64,000 nucleotides of DNA from the NCBI GenBank assembly GCA_021730285.1, contig CP082962.1, positions 2,356,001 to 2,420,000 on the forward strand, read 5' to 3'. Shown here in pieces: positions 1 to 9,101 of this stretch. Origin of the DNA: Desulfovibrio sp. JY (GTDB taxonomy: Bacteria; Desulfobacterota; Desulfovibrionia; Desulfovibrionales; Desulfovibrionaceae). The translations under genes were made by a program, and so were the position numbers. Under the pieces are notes generated by a model. The model saw only the letters and a program-made list of their open reading frames with translations, ran no database searches and was not told the DNA's origin. Position 1 is the stretch's first letter, and each line of letters opens with the position of its first letter.

Positions 1-57
1 CGGATCAGGCCGCCCGGATCTGACGCCATGCCAACCCCAAGCGACAGCATGCCATGA
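1..57 (+). CDS. C-terminal end of an upstream gene (partial)
   Basis: Frame 1 is open from the window edge to a TGA at 55-57, giving about 18 residues that end in DSMP. The stop overlaps the ATG of the next gene in an ATGA arrangement, which is typical of translationally coupled bacterial genes. That overlap is the only support; the fragment is too short to identify and could be chance. Confidence 0.3.
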   Translation, partial: RIRPPGSDAMPTPSDSMP

Positions 58-2327
58 CGCCGGCCACGGACAACACCAAACCCTGGGAACGGGCGGCCCT
101 TTTCGCCGCCGGGATCATCCTGGCCTCGCCGTTGCTCTATCTGCTCGTCTTCGGCCCGGGAACGCCCCCGCCCAAGGACAGGCCGGCCGCCTTCGTCGGT
201 AGCGAAAAATGCCGGAAATGCCACGAGACGGAGTATAAGAAATGGCTCGGTTCCGACCACCGCCTGGCCATGGCCGAAGCCGGCGAGGACACGGTGCTCG
301 GCGATTTCGGCAACGTCAGCTTCACCGATCCCTACAGCCACGTCACGTCGCGCTTTTTCCGCAAGGACGGCAAATATTACGTCGAAACCGAAGGCCCGGA
401 CGGCAAGCCCGGGCAGTTCCGGATCGCCTACACCTTTGGCGCGCGCCCCTTGCAGCAGTACCTCGTGCCCTTTCCCGGCGGCCGGCTCCAATGCCTCAAC
501 ATCGCCTGGGACGTGGACAAAAAGACCTGGTACCGCCTGCCGCCCTATGACGTGGTCCCGCCGGGCGACTGGCTGCATTGGACCGGCGGCGGGCAGACCT
601 GGAACGCCATGTGCGCCGAGTGCCACTCGACCAACGTGACCAAGGGCTACGATCCCGAAACAGGCGACTACCAGACCACCTGGTCCGAGATCACCGTGGG
701 CTGCGAGGCCTGCCATGGCCCGGGTTCCAAACACCTCGCCTGGGCCGATCTGCCGCCTTTGGCCCGAAGCCGGACCGACAATTTCGGCCTCACCGTGCGC
801 ACGGGAAACGTCACCGCCGACGAGCAGATACGGCTGTGCGCGCCCTGCCATTCCCGGCGCTTCCAGCTCGGCGACAACCGCCATGTCCAGGGCGAGCTGC
901 TCGACCTCATGGTGCCGGAGCTTTTAAACGAAGGGGTCTACTACCCCGACGGCCAGATTTTGGCCGAGGATTACGTCTACGGCTCCTTTGCCCAAAGCAA
1001 GATGCACCAGCGCGGCGTTCGGTGCAGCGATTGTCACGACGTGCATAGCGGCAAGCTCCACAAGGAAGGCAACGCCGTGTGCACCCAGTGCCACCGGGCC
1101 GCTGTCTACGACACCAAGGAGCACCATTTCCATAAGGACGTGTACGAGGGAAAGCCGAGCGACGGGCACCTGTGCGTCAAGTGCCACATGCCCGGCCGAT
1201 ACTACATGGGCATCGACTACCGCCCGGACCACAGCCTGCGCGTGCCACGTCCGGACTTAAGCGCCAGGATCGACACCCCCAACGCCTGCATGGCCAAGGG
1301 CTGCCATGCGGACAAGAGTCTGGCCTGGAATATCGACGCCTGCACGAAATGGTACGGCGAGACGCGAAAGCCCCAGTACGGGACGGTCTTCGCCGCCGGC
1401 CGCGCCCGGAAGCCGGAGGCCGAGGCGGACCTGATCCGCCTGGCCGGGGACCCGCTGTTGCCGACCATCGTCCGGGCCACGGCCCTGGGGCTGTTGCGTG
1501 CCTATCCCAACCCGGCCAGCCATGACTGCCTGGCCAAGGGGCTCGACGACCCGGACGCCCTGATCCGCTACACCGCCATCCGCAGCCTGGAGTACTTCGA
1601 CCCCGAAACGCGGCTCAGGCGCATCGCGCCCAAGCTTTACGATCCGGTCAAGGCGGTGCGCATGGAAGCGGCCATGATGCTCTCCGCCCTGCCGGAAGAC
1701 CGCCTGCGCCCGGACGACCGGGAGGCCTTTCGCCAGGCCCTCGGCGACTACCGGCAAGCCATGCGGTACAACGCCGACCTCGCTCCGGAGCGCTACAATC
1801 TCGGCAACCTGGCCGCCAACCTGCACGATGTGCCGACGGCCATCCGCGAGTATGAAAAAGCCATTGCCATCGATTCCCAGTTCTACCCGGCCCAGGTCAA
1901 TCTGGCCATGCTGTTGAACGGGCAGGGGAAAAACAAGGAAGCCGAACGGCTCTTGAAGGAAGTCCTGCTGCAACATCCCGAACTGTATGAAGTGTCGTAT
2001 TCGCTGGGACTGCTGCTGGCCGAGATGGGCAAGTACAAGGAAGCGGAGCACTATCTGGAGCGCGCCGCGATGGGCATGGACTACGGCCGCGCCTCCTACA
2101 ATCTGGGGCAGGTGCTGCTGGTGCTTAGGGAGCCAACGCGGGCGGAGCGGGCGTTTTCGCGGGCTTTGGAGCTTACCCCCGGGGACCGGCAGGCCTTCGC
2201 CGCCCTGGCCGGGCTTTACCTGCGCACGGGGCGGACGGACAAGGCCAGGGAGCTGGCCGAGCGTCTCCTGCGTCTTGCCCCGGACCACCAGGAAGCCCGA
2301 CAACTGTTGCGTCGTCTGGAGAATTAG
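54..2327 (+). CDS. Membrane-anchored multihaem cytochrome c with TPR domain
   Basis: The 757-residue protein has an N-terminal membrane segment (about residues 14-33) without a clear cleavage site, so it is probably anchored and periplasmic. The first 430 residues hold seven CxxCH haem-binding motifs (CRKCH, CAECH, CEACH, CAPCH, CSDCH, CTQCH, CVKCH) and one expanded CMAKGCH site. A helical HEAT-like stretch (about 440-580) follows, then TPR-type repeats from about 590 to the end. This organisation matches cytochrome c554-like TPR proteins of anaerobes. An electron-transfer role on the outer face of the inner membrane is inferred; the partner is unknown. The ATG at 54 overlaps the preceding stop. 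Confidence 0.85.
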   Translation: MTPATDNTKPWERAALFAAGIILASPLLYLLVFGPGTPPPKDRPAAFVGSEKCRKCHETEYKKWLGSDHRLAMAEAGEDTVLGDFGNVSFTDPYSHVTSRFFRKDGKYYVETEGPDGKPGQFRIAYTFGARPLQQYLVPFPGGRLQCLNIAWDVDKKTWYRLPPYDVVPPGDWLHWTGGGQTWNAMCAECHSTNVTKGYDPETGDYQTTWSEITVGCEACHGPGSKHLAWADLPPLARSRTDNFGLTVRTGNVTADEQIRLCAPCHSRRFQLGDNRHVQGELLDLMVPELLNEGVYYPDGQILAEDYVYGSFAQSKMHQRGVRCSDCHDVHSGKLHKEGNAVCTQCHRAAVYDTKEHHFHKDVYEGKPSDGHLCVKCHMPGRYYMGIDYRPDHSLRVPRPDLSARIDTPNACMAKGCHADKSLAWNIDACTKWYGETRKPQYGTVFAAGRARKPEAEADLIRLAGDPLLPTIVRATALGLLRAYPNPASHDCLAKGLDDPDALIRYTAIRSLEYFDPETRLRRIAPKLYDPVKAVRMEAAMMLSALPEDRLRPDDREAFRQALGDYRQAMRYNADLAPERYNLGNLAANLHDVPTAIREYEKAIAIDSQFYPAQVNLAMLLNGQGKNKEAERLLKEVLLQHPELYEVSYSLGLLLAEMGKYKEAEHYLERAAMGMDYGRASYNLGQVLLVLREPTRAERAFSRALELTPGDRQAFAALAGLYLRTGRTDKARELAERLLRLAPDHQEARQLLRRLEN

Positions 2328-2371
2328 GGCCGTGCCGCCGTTACTTTTGAGAGGAACAACGGCGCCGCATA

Positions 2372-2400
2372 TTGACTTTGCCGCGAGGCGGCAGGATAAC
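2372..2400 (+). promoter_or_regulatory. Putative sigma-70 promoter of the solute-binding protein gene
   Basis: TTGACT at 2372-2377 is separated by exactly 17 bases from GATAAC at 2395-2400. It lies in the 100-base gap between the cytochrome gene and the next start at 2428. Confidence 0.5.
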
Positions 2401-2427
2401 TTCCTCTACTTCCCTCAAGAGGACGCA

Positions 2428-3432
2428 ATGCGACGCATAGTGCAGTTTTTCTGTCTGTTGTGGCTCATGGCCGGCACGGCCATGGCCGGTGAAACCCTGG
2501 ACTCGGTCAAATCCTCCAGGCTGGTGCGTTGCGGCGTCAGTACCGGCATCCCGGGTTTTTCCGAAAAGGACGCGCAGGGCCGTTGGAGCGGCGTGGATGT
2601 GGATTTTTGCCGCGCCGTGGCCGCCGCGGTCGGAGAGGGAACGCGCGTCTCATACCAGGCCTTACCGACGCTGGCCCGGTTCCCCGCCCTGATGAGCGGG
2701 GAAGTCGACATCCTGGCCCGCAACACCACCTGGGCCCTGGGGCGCGAGGTGCGTCTCGGCATCGTGTTCACGGGCCCGCTCGTCTACAGCTCCCAGGGCG
2801 TTTTGGTCAGGGCGGAAAGCGGCATGGCGGACATCGCCGCTCTCGACAACACGAAAATCTGCGTGGTCAAGGATTCGACCCAGGACGCGTCCCTGCTTTA
2901 CTGGGCCATGCGCTGGAAACTGCATATCGACAAGGTCGGCTTCGACAGCGACGAGCAGGCGCGCGAGGCCTTTTTGCGGGGCGAGTGCCAGGGCTACGCC
3001 AGCGATGCCGTGCTCCTGGCCTCCATGCGCCTGGGCGCCCCCGGGGGGAAGGATGCCTATGGCATTATCGAGGACGACTCCACCATGGCCCCGCTTTCCC
3101 CGGCCGTGTGCCAGGGGGACGACGCCTGGCGGCAGCTCGTGGAAACCATCTGGGCGACCCTGCTTCTGGCCGAGGAATTCGGCCTCGGGCAAGCGGATTT
3201 CACGCCCGGCGCGCCCATGTCCTCGGCCAAGGAAGTTTATCTGCGCAAATCCGACATCCTGGCCAAGCCGCTCGGCATCGAGCCCGGCTGGGCCGCACGC
3301 GTCGTGGCCGCGGTCGGCAACTACGGCGAGATGTTCGCGCGCAATCTGGGACCCGACAGCCCCCTGCATTTGGAACGGGGGCCCAACCGCCTCTGGTCCC
3401 AGGGGGGCCTGATGATTCCACCCAATTTCTGA
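2428..3432 (+). CDS. Periplasmic amino-acid-binding protein (AapJ-like)
   Basis: The 334-residue product starts with a Sec signal peptide (hydrophobic stretch ending TAMA-GE, about residue 20). It continues with a type-3 solute-binding fold: VRCGVSTGIPGFSEKD, then GVDVDFCRAVAAAVG, typical of general L-amino-acid ABC receptors such as AapJ/BztA. The length fits that family. No ABC permease or ATPase genes lie next to it, so it is an orphan receptor or serves a transporter elsewhere. The open frame extends upstream to 1987, but the ATG at 2428 was chosen because the signal peptide starts there, GAGG lies just upstream and a promoter-like site precedes it. Confidence 0.85.
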   Translation: MRRIVQFFCLLWLMAGTAMAGETLDSVKSSRLVRCGVSTGIPGFSEKDAQGRWSGVDVDFCRAVAAAVGEGTRVSYQALPTLARFPALMSGEVDILARNTTWALGREVRLGIVFTGPLVYSSQGVLVRAESGMADIAALDNTKICVVKDSTQDASLLYWAMRWKLHIDKVGFDSDEQAREAFLRGECQGYASDAVLLASMRLGAPGGKDAYGIIEDDSTMAPLSPAVCQGDDAWRQLVETIWATLLLAEEFGLGQADFTPGAPMSSAKEVYLRKSDILAKPLGIEPGWAARVVAAVGNYGEMFARNLGPDSPLHLERGPNRLWSQGGLMIPPNF

Positions 3433-3475
3433 TCGCCATCCATCTCCTCAAACGCCAAACGCCGGAAACCCCGCC

Positions 3476-4819
3476 ATGCTGGATGCGCAAACGCTTGTCA
3501 TCACCGTCGTGTTCGGGCTGGTCATCGTCTGCATCGCACTCGGCGTCGCGGACATGACGCTGATCGCGCTCCTTGGCCTGTGCGTGCTGACCGTCGGCGG
3601 CCAGCTCACCCACGCCGACGTCCTGAGCGCCGTCAAGTCCTCGTCCGGCTCCCTGGCGCTTTTGTTCGGCGGCATGGTGGTGGCCCGGGTGCTTGCGCCG
3701 ACCGGCGTCTTCGAAAACCTGGGCACGCGCTTTCTCATCCTGACAAGGGGCAGCGGACGTCGCTTCCTCCTGCTTTTGACCGCGCTGACCTCCCTGGTCT
3801 GCGCCATTTTGCCCAACGCCACGGCGGTCATCCTCATCGCTCCCCTCGTCATACAGGTTTGCGAGGAACTGGACGCGGATTTTACCGGGCCGCTCATTCT
3901 CACGGCCATCATCAGCAACGCGGCCGGCCTCCTCACCCTGGTCGGCGATCCGGCGACCTTTCTGGTCGGGCAGGCGGCCGGCCTGTCCTTTCTGCGTTAC
4001 CTCCAAAAAATCAGCGCTGGCGGCTTGCTGAGCATCCTTATCGTGATTCCGCTCATGCCGTGGCTGTTTAGGCCGCTCTGGAAGACGCGCCGGGACCTTT
4101 CCCCAAACCTGCGGCCCAAGCCCGTCGCCCGTCCGGGATTCTGCCTTCTGTCCCTTGGCGCCCTGGCGGTCATGGTCCTCCTGTTTCTCGTCGGCGAGTT
4201 CCTGCCCGTTGCCATCATTGCGCCAAGCGCGGCCATCATCGGCGCGAGCCTGGCGCTTTTGGCGCTGCACATCTCCCGCTACGAACCCACGGAAGCCGTC
4301 TTTCGGGACATCGACTGGCGCACACTGATTTTTATTTTCTGCATGATGTGCTTTGTCGAGGAGATTACCAAAACCGGCCTCATGAGCGGCCTGTCCCGGG
4401 CGCTGTACGCCGCTTTGGGCGACCATATCCTGGAAGCGGCCCTCGTGCTGCTCGCGTCCATCGGGCTGCTTTCCGGGTTTTTGGCCAATATCCCTGTCGT
4501 TGCCGCGGCGATCCTTTTGGCCAAAGGCTATCTGGTCATGGCCAAGGTGGTTCCCGAGCTGGCCCTGGGCTACGGCTATGCCGATTGGCCGCCGGCGTCG
4601 CTGCCCATCTTCGCGGGGATGATGTTCGGCGGCACCCTCGGCGGCAATGCCACCCTCATCGGCTCCTCGGCCACACTCGTGGCCGTTGGCATCAGCGCCA
4701 GCTACGGCAAGCCCGTGCCGTTCGTCTCGTTCATGCGATACGGCATTCCCATCGCCGGTTGCCAACTTGCGGTCTCGGCTCTGTATATTTGGCTGCTGTC
4801 GTTGTTCGTCGCGCCATGA
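3476..4819 (+). CDS. SLC13/ArsB-NhaD-type anion permease
   Basis: The 447-residue protein is almost entirely hydrophobic, with about 11-12 membrane segments. It resembles the ion-transporter superfamily (CitMHS/ArsB/NhaD, Pfam 03600): an N-terminal half with GGMVVARVLAPTGVFENLG and NATAVILIAPLV, and a C-terminal half with the repeat-like FGGTLGGNATLIGSSATLV. The paired N-A-T signatures mark the two inverted halves of the fold. The substrate (dicarboxylate, sulfate or metal oxyanion) cannot be read from sequence. It follows the binding protein by 43 bases and ends before a good terminator, so the two may share a transcript. Confidence 0.8.
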   Translation: MLDAQTLVITVVFGLVIVCIALGVADMTLIALLGLCVLTVGGQLTHADVLSAVKSSSGSLALLFGGMVVARVLAPTGVFENLGTRFLILTRGSGRRFLLLLTALTSLVCAILPNATAVILIAPLVIQVCEELDADFTGPLILTAIISNAAGLLTLVGDPATFLVGQAAGLSFLRYLQKISAGGLLSILIVIPLMPWLFRPLWKTRRDLSPNLRPKPVARPGFCLLSLGALAVMVLLFLVGEFLPVAIIAPSAAIIGASLALLALHISRYEPTEAVFRDIDWRTLIFIFCMMCFVEEITKTGLMSGLSRALYAALGDHILEAALVLLASIGLLSGFLANIPVVAAAILLAKGYLVMAKVVPELALGYGYADWPPASLPIFAGMMFGGTLGGNATLIGSSATLVAVGISASYGKPVPFVSFMRYGIPIAGCQLAVSALYIWLLSLFVAP

Positions 4820-4886
4820 AAAACGGCTCCCGGCGAGGATTGCCCATCGTGGCGCGTCGTTTCCACTGGGGACGTCAGCCAAGTTC

Positions 4887-4922
4887 AAGGGCTCACCGCC
4901 AAAAAAGCCGTGAGCCCTTTTT
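4887..4922 (+). terminator. Rho-independent terminator
   Basis: A perfect 10-bp stem (AAGGGCTCAC at 4887-4896 with GTGAGCCCTT at 4910-4919) is followed by a short T run. It ends the rightward permease transcript. Confidence 0.85.
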
Positions 4923-4965
4923 CTCGCCCAACATGTATCCCGCGACGCGGGTATCGCCCCACGCG

Positions 4966-7023
4966 TTACAGCGCGCCGCGAATGGCCTCCAGGTCCAGGC
5001 CGCAGCGCTTGATGCGCGCGTAAAGCGTCACCCGCGACACCCCCAGCTCCTTGGCCGCGGCCCGTACGTTCCCCTTGGCCGCGCGAAGCGCATCGGCCAG
5101 GCCCTGCGTGCCCGTATCGCCCCCAAGGCCGGATTCCGGGGCTTTCCCGGCCGGCGGGCATGATGCGCCCCGGAGGCATTCCGGTGGCAGGTCCGCCAGC
5201 TCGATGCGCGCCCCCTCGGCCACCACCGTCATGCGCTCCACCAGGTTTTCCAATTCCCGCACATTGCCGGGCCAGGAGTAGGACAGGAGCCATTCCATGG
5301 CCTCGGGGGCGAATTTGGTCACCTGCCTGTGCAGGCTCTTGGCGGTTTTTTGCAGGAAGAAGCGGGCCAGGGCGGCGATGTCTTCCTGGCGGCGACGCAG
5401 GGGCGGAACGGTGATGACCAGGATGTTGAGGCGGTAATAGAGATCCTGGCGGAAGGTGCCGTTCTTTACGGCGGCGGTCAGGTCGCGATGGGTGGCCGCC
5501 ACGACCCGCACATCCACCCTTGTCGGGCGTTTCCCGCCGACACGGGTCACTTCGCCCTCCTGGAGCACCCGCAAGAGGCTCACCTGGGCGGACAGCGGCA
5601 TGTCGCCGATCTCGTCGAGGAAGAGGGTGCCGCCGTCGGCCAGTTCGAACTTGCCCGGCGCGCCCTGCCGGTTGGCTCCCGTAAAGGCTCCGGCCTCGTA
5701 GCCGAACAGTTCGCTTTGCACCAGGTCGCGGGGGATGGCCCCGCAGTTGACCACGACAAAAGGCTGGTCGCGCCGGGAGCCGCCGTTGTGGATGGCCTGG
5801 GCGAAAAGCTCCTTGCCCACGCCGGATTCGCCGAGGATCAGGGTGGTCATGGCATTGCCGCTGGCCACCCGGGCCAGACGCAGGGCCTGCTCCATGGCCG
5901 GGGCGTCGCCTTTGATGTCCGAAAAATCGTAGACCGCCTTGCCGCCGGTGATGCGCCCGGCCAGTTTGTGCATGCGCCGGCTTTCGCGCAGGGTCACGCA
6001 CAGGCCGCCCTCGGGCGTGGGCGAGGTGGAGAACAGGCAATGCTGCGGCGTGCCGTCGGCCAGGCGCAGGGAACATTCGCCGTCCTTGACGCTTTTGCCG
6101 AGGACCAGCATGGGGTCGCCCCCCGTGACCGTGGCGATGGCGGACATGTCCCGGCCCGTGACATCCTCCCGGACGTGGAACAGGCGCTTGGCATAGCGGT
6201 TTATCAGGCGGATCGCCCCGTTGGCGTCGACCATCACCACGGCCTCGCCCAAGAGCTCCATCAGGGTCTGGACTTCCTGGAGCAGGCGGCGCAGGCGCAT
6301 CTGTTCGGTGATGGCCCTGGCCGCCGCGATGACCAGGCCGAAGGTGTGCTGGTGGAACGTGTCGCGTTCCAGGGTCAGGGACAGGCTGCCGACCAGATGG
6401 CCCTTGTTGTCGAAGATGGGTGCGGCCGCGCAGGACCAGCCGTCGAAATGGGAATTGTAATGCTCGCAGCCGAGCACGCACACAGGGGCCTTTTCTTCCA
6501 GGCAAAGGCCCATGGCCGTGGTGCCGTCCACGGTTTCCCGGCTGATCAGGCCGCGCAGGGGGCAGGTCGTGCCACGGCCGAAGCCTTCCCCGGCGCCGAT
6601 GGTATGCAGGTACACGCCGTCGGCGTCCGTCAGGATGATGCAGCTTTTCGACGGCAGGATGTTTTCCAGAAGTTCGTCCATGATGCGCGCGGCGATGGTG
6701 ACGAAAAACTCGTTTTTTTTGATGATTGTCTGAAATTCATGGTGATCGAGAAGCACCATCGGCACGCCGACCGACGGGACGCGGGCCGCGCGCGACCTTT
6801 GCCAGGAGCGCATGATGCTCGGGCGGATGGAGGGGGAGTGGGTGAGCTCGCCACGGTGAAATTGGGCGCGGGTGGTGCTTATCTTGTCCCAAAACAGGGA
6901 ATTGAGCCCATTGAGGATGGAAAACGGGCCGCTGTAGTAATTGCTGATCGTCGGCTCTTCATATTCGGATAATATCCGTTCATCAATATAGCGGGATGAC
7001 CCCAAGGACGCCAAGGCTTGCAT
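4966..7023 (-). CDS. Sigma-54 activator, AcoR-like (GAF-PAS-AAA-Fis)
   Basis: The 685-residue protein begins with an AcoR-like sensory region: a GAF-type domain (about 60-200) with SRETVDGTTAMGLCLEE, then a PAS-like domain (about 215-320). The AAA+ domain (about 350-590) has Walker A GESGVGKE, the sigma-54-contact motif GAFTGA and Walker B TLFLDEIGDMP. A Fis-type helix-turn-helix (GNVRAAAKELGVSRVTLYARI) ends it. Such proteins activate sigma-54 promoters, often of acetoin, alcohol or aldehyde genes. The neighbouring alcohol dehydrogenase and mop genes, with a -24/-12 promoter and dyads at 11.9 kb, are likely targets (inference). The start has a strong GGAGGAGGTGA ribosome-binding site. Confidence 0.9.
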   Translation of the reverse strand: MQALASLGSSRYIDERILSEYEEPTISNYYSGPFSILNGLNSLFWDKISTTRAQFHRGELTHSPSIRPSIMRSWQRSRAARVPSVGVPMVLLDHHEFQTIIKKNEFFVTIAARIMDELLENILPSKSCIILTDADGVYLHTIGAGEGFGRGTTCPLRGLISRETVDGTTAMGLCLEEKAPVCVLGCEHYNSHFDGWSCAAAPIFDNKGHLVGSLSLTLERDTFHQHTFGLVIAAARAITEQMRLRRLLQEVQTLMELLGEAVVMVDANGAIRLINRYAKRLFHVREDVTGRDMSAIATVTGGDPMLVLGKSVKDGECSLRLADGTPQHCLFSTSPTPEGGLCVTLRESRRMHKLAGRITGGKAVYDFSDIKGDAPAMEQALRLARVASGNAMTTLILGESGVGKELFAQAIHNGGSRRDQPFVVVNCGAIPRDLVQSELFGYEAGAFTGANRQGAPGKFELADGGTLFLDEIGDMPLSAQVSLLRVLQEGEVTRVGGKRPTRVDVRVVAATHRDLTAAVKNGTFRQDLYYRLNILVITVPPLRRRQEDIAALARFFLQKTAKSLHRQVTKFAPEAMEWLLSYSWPGNVRELENLVERMTVVAEGARIELADLPPECLRGASCPPAGKAPESGLGGDTGTQGLADALRAAKGNVRAAAKELGVSRVTLYARIKRCGLDLEAIRGAL

Positions 7024-7776
7024 CGGTCACCTCCTCCCATGCGTCAAACAAGAAATGCGTCTCTTTGCCGCTGCAACGCGCTCCCGGTTTTTTTCTAGGC
7101 AGCGCGTTCGATTTCCCGGCATGGAATACAACTCCAGGATACGCCTCTTGTGGCACGCCTGCAAGGCATTCCGTGATAGTTGCCGGTGTCTCGCGCTGCT
7201 GTCGCGGGTGGTTTGCACAATGTCTTTGCGGGGATAGCGCAAAAAAAGCTGTCTGGCCCGCATCTGGCCGGCATCGGCGGCAAAGCGGCGTGACCAGGCG
7301 GCAGTCATTGCCAGGGAGCGGTATTGGAACCAGCGGGGAAATGAGGGGGGACGCGCGCCACTGGGGGAGCGGGGCGCGTCGACGCAGCTAGCGACCGGGG
7401 AGATCCGGCGCGTCAAGGCCCTCCGCCGCGAGCCCAGGGGCTTTTGCAGGAGAGCCTTGCTTCGCGCCGGGCGGCCGGCCGCCCCGTCCAGGTCGTATCC
7501 GCGCCGGAGGTGAAGGAGTAGTCGCCGGACACGAAGCAATCCTTGGTCAGGTCGTTACTGGCGTGAAATTCCACGTTGGCGATGTGTTCCAGCTAGGCCT
7601 TGTCGGCCAGCCGCTTGCCCACGGCCAGCTCCTGCTTGAAGGACCAGCGGTTGGAGTCGGGATTGACGATGCTTTCCCGTTCATACGCCTTCCTCCTGTC
7701 CGAAGCGCCGCCTCCCTCCCTGCCGGAGAGGCGGGAGGCGGCTTTCATGGGGCCGTTCGCGCACGGCCCGGCACAG
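7024..7776. other. Long intergenic region between the activator and adh
   Basis: This 753-base gap holds no convincing intact gene. Several overlapping frames are open on both strands, as expected at this GC content, but none has a family resemblance and a good ribosome-binding site. The right part carries a possible decayed coding stretch (separate entry). The left part must contain the activator's promoter; I could not identify it. Confidence 0.5.
7479..7690 (-). pseudogene. Possible decayed gene remnant
   Basis: Read on the minus strand, the frame gives a protein-like stretch including NRWSFKQELAVGKRLADKA, a TAG stop at 7593-7595, then in the same frame LEHIANVEFHASNDLTKD and CFVSGDYSFTSGADTTWTG. 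The composition is balanced, unlike the arginine- and proline-rich shadow frames around it, and it continues smoothly across the stop. No start or ribosome-binding site was found, and I do not recognise the family. It may be a gene fragment interrupted by a nonsense mutation, or chance. Confidence 0.3.
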
Positions 7777-8946
7777 CTACCAGCACTGTTTGTAGAGCGC
7801 CTCGACATCGGCCAGGGTCGGCACCCTGGGAGTGGTGATGGTCGAGAGCTCGTTGAGCGCGTCCTTGGACATGGGGCCGATGTCCTTGGGGTCGATCCTG
7901 GCCCCGATACGGGCGGCGGCCTCGGTGACGCTGGCCGGGATGCGCACATCGGCGCTTAAGCGCCGGATGGCGTCCACGGCCGTGTCTTCGGGGTAGGGGC
8001 CCAGGTCGGTGAGCCCGGCCGCCCGGGCGATGTCGGCCATCTTTTCCCGACAGACGATTTTGTTGAATTCCAGGCAGGTAGGCAGGGCCAACGCGTTGGC
8101 GTCGCCGTGGGAGATGCCGTAAAAGGCGCTTAACGGGTGGGCCAGGGAATGGACAATGCCGAGGCCCGCGTTGGTGAAGGCCATGCCGGCCATGGTCTGG
8201 GCATAGGCCATCTTTTCCCGGGCCTCGAGATCGTTGCCGTTGCCCGTGGCCCGGCGCAGGTATTTGAAGATGAGCCTTATGGCGCCGATGGCCAGGGCAT
8301 CGGTGTATTCCATGGCGCCGATGGAGATGTAGGCCTCGATGGCGTGGGTCATGGCGTCCATGCCCGTGGAGGCGGTGATGTGGGGCGGCAGGCCCATCAT
8401 GAGCAGCGGATCGATGATGGCCGCCTTGGGCAGAAGCCGGCCGTCGAGGATGACCATCTTCCAGTGGTGGTCGCCCCGGGTGTTGGTGATGATGGAGGCC
8501 GAGGTCGACTCGGAGCCGGTGCCGGCCGTGGTGGGGATGGCCACGAAAAAGGGCAGCGGCGCTTTCAGCAGGCCCATGCCCCGGTACTGGTCGATGGGGC
8601 CGCCGCTGGTGGCCAGGATGCCGCAGCCCTTGGCCGTGTCCATGGAGCTGCCGCCGCCAAGGCCGATCAGGCCGTCGCAGCCTTCCTTGCCGTAGAGGGC
8701 GAAGGCTTCGTCGACGTTGTCGTCGGTGGGGTTGGCCACGGTGCCGTCATACACGGCATAGGCGATGCCGGCCGCCGTCAGCACGTCTTCCACCCGCTTG
8801 GCCAGACCGGCCTTCACGATGCCCTTGTCCGTCACGACCAGCGGTTTTTTCACCCCGGCCGCCTTGAGCGCGTCCGGCGTTTTTTCCAGGGCTCCGGCAC
8901 CGGTAAAGAGCATGTCGGCCAGTTGAAAAGCGGTGACGTTGGACAT
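7777..8946 (-). CDS. Iron-containing (type III) alcohol dehydrogenase
   Basis: The 389-residue protein is a group III NAD-dependent alcohol dehydrogenase that interconverts primary alcohols and aldehydes in the cytoplasm. The nucleotide-binding loop GGGSSMDTAK lies near residue 98, and PTTAGTGSE follows. Metal-binding candidates are the Asp of DGRLLPKAAIIDP/GMDAMTHAIEAY and the His residues in GIVHSLAHPL and YGISHGDANA. Length is usual. It lies 155 bases downstream of mop on the same strand, so alcohol to aldehyde to acid oxidation is the probable joint function. The ATG at 8946 has AGGAGG about 8 bases upstream (8953-8958 region) and gives the family's normal N-terminus. Confidence 0.93.
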   Translation of the reverse strand: MSNVTAFQLADMLFTGAGALEKTPDALKAAGVKKPLVVTDKGIVKAGLAKRVEDVLTAAGIAYAVYDGTVANPTDDNVDEAFALYGKEGCDGLIGLGGGSSMDTAKGCGILATSGGPIDQYRGMGLLKAPLPFFVAIPTTAGTGSESTSASIITNTRGDHHWKMVILDGRLLPKAAIIDPLLMMGLPPHITASTGMDAMTHAIEAYISIGAMEYTDALAIGAIRLIFKYLRRATGNGNDLEAREKMAYAQTMAGMAFTNAGLGIVHSLAHPLSAFYGISHGDANALALPTCLEFNKIVCREKMADIARAAGLTDLGPYPEDTAVDAIRRLSADVRIPASVTEAAARIGARIDPKDIGPMSKDALNELSTITTPRVPTLADVEALYKQCW

Positions 8947-9101
8947 GAAAAGCCTCCTTTGGCTTGGTTGTCGTCGGCGGCCGCTATTTGCGCGCGACCG
9001 CGAAGCGTCGTCTGGCGCGATCCCGCGCCGTACATTTCCCTTTCGCTCCCGCGCCGGGGGCCGGCGCATATCGCCCCCGACGCAGGGATGGGACCGCTGC
9101 G

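Noticed and set aside
5329-6972. 547-codon plus-strand open frame opposite the sigma-54 activator
   Set aside because: Low-complexity shadow frame; the minus-strand product has all domains and motifs of an AcoR-type activator.
7027-7539. 170-codon minus-strand open frame before the activator
   Set aside because: Arginine-rich with no recognisable fold and no ribosome-binding site; it overlaps the possible gene remnant in another frame.
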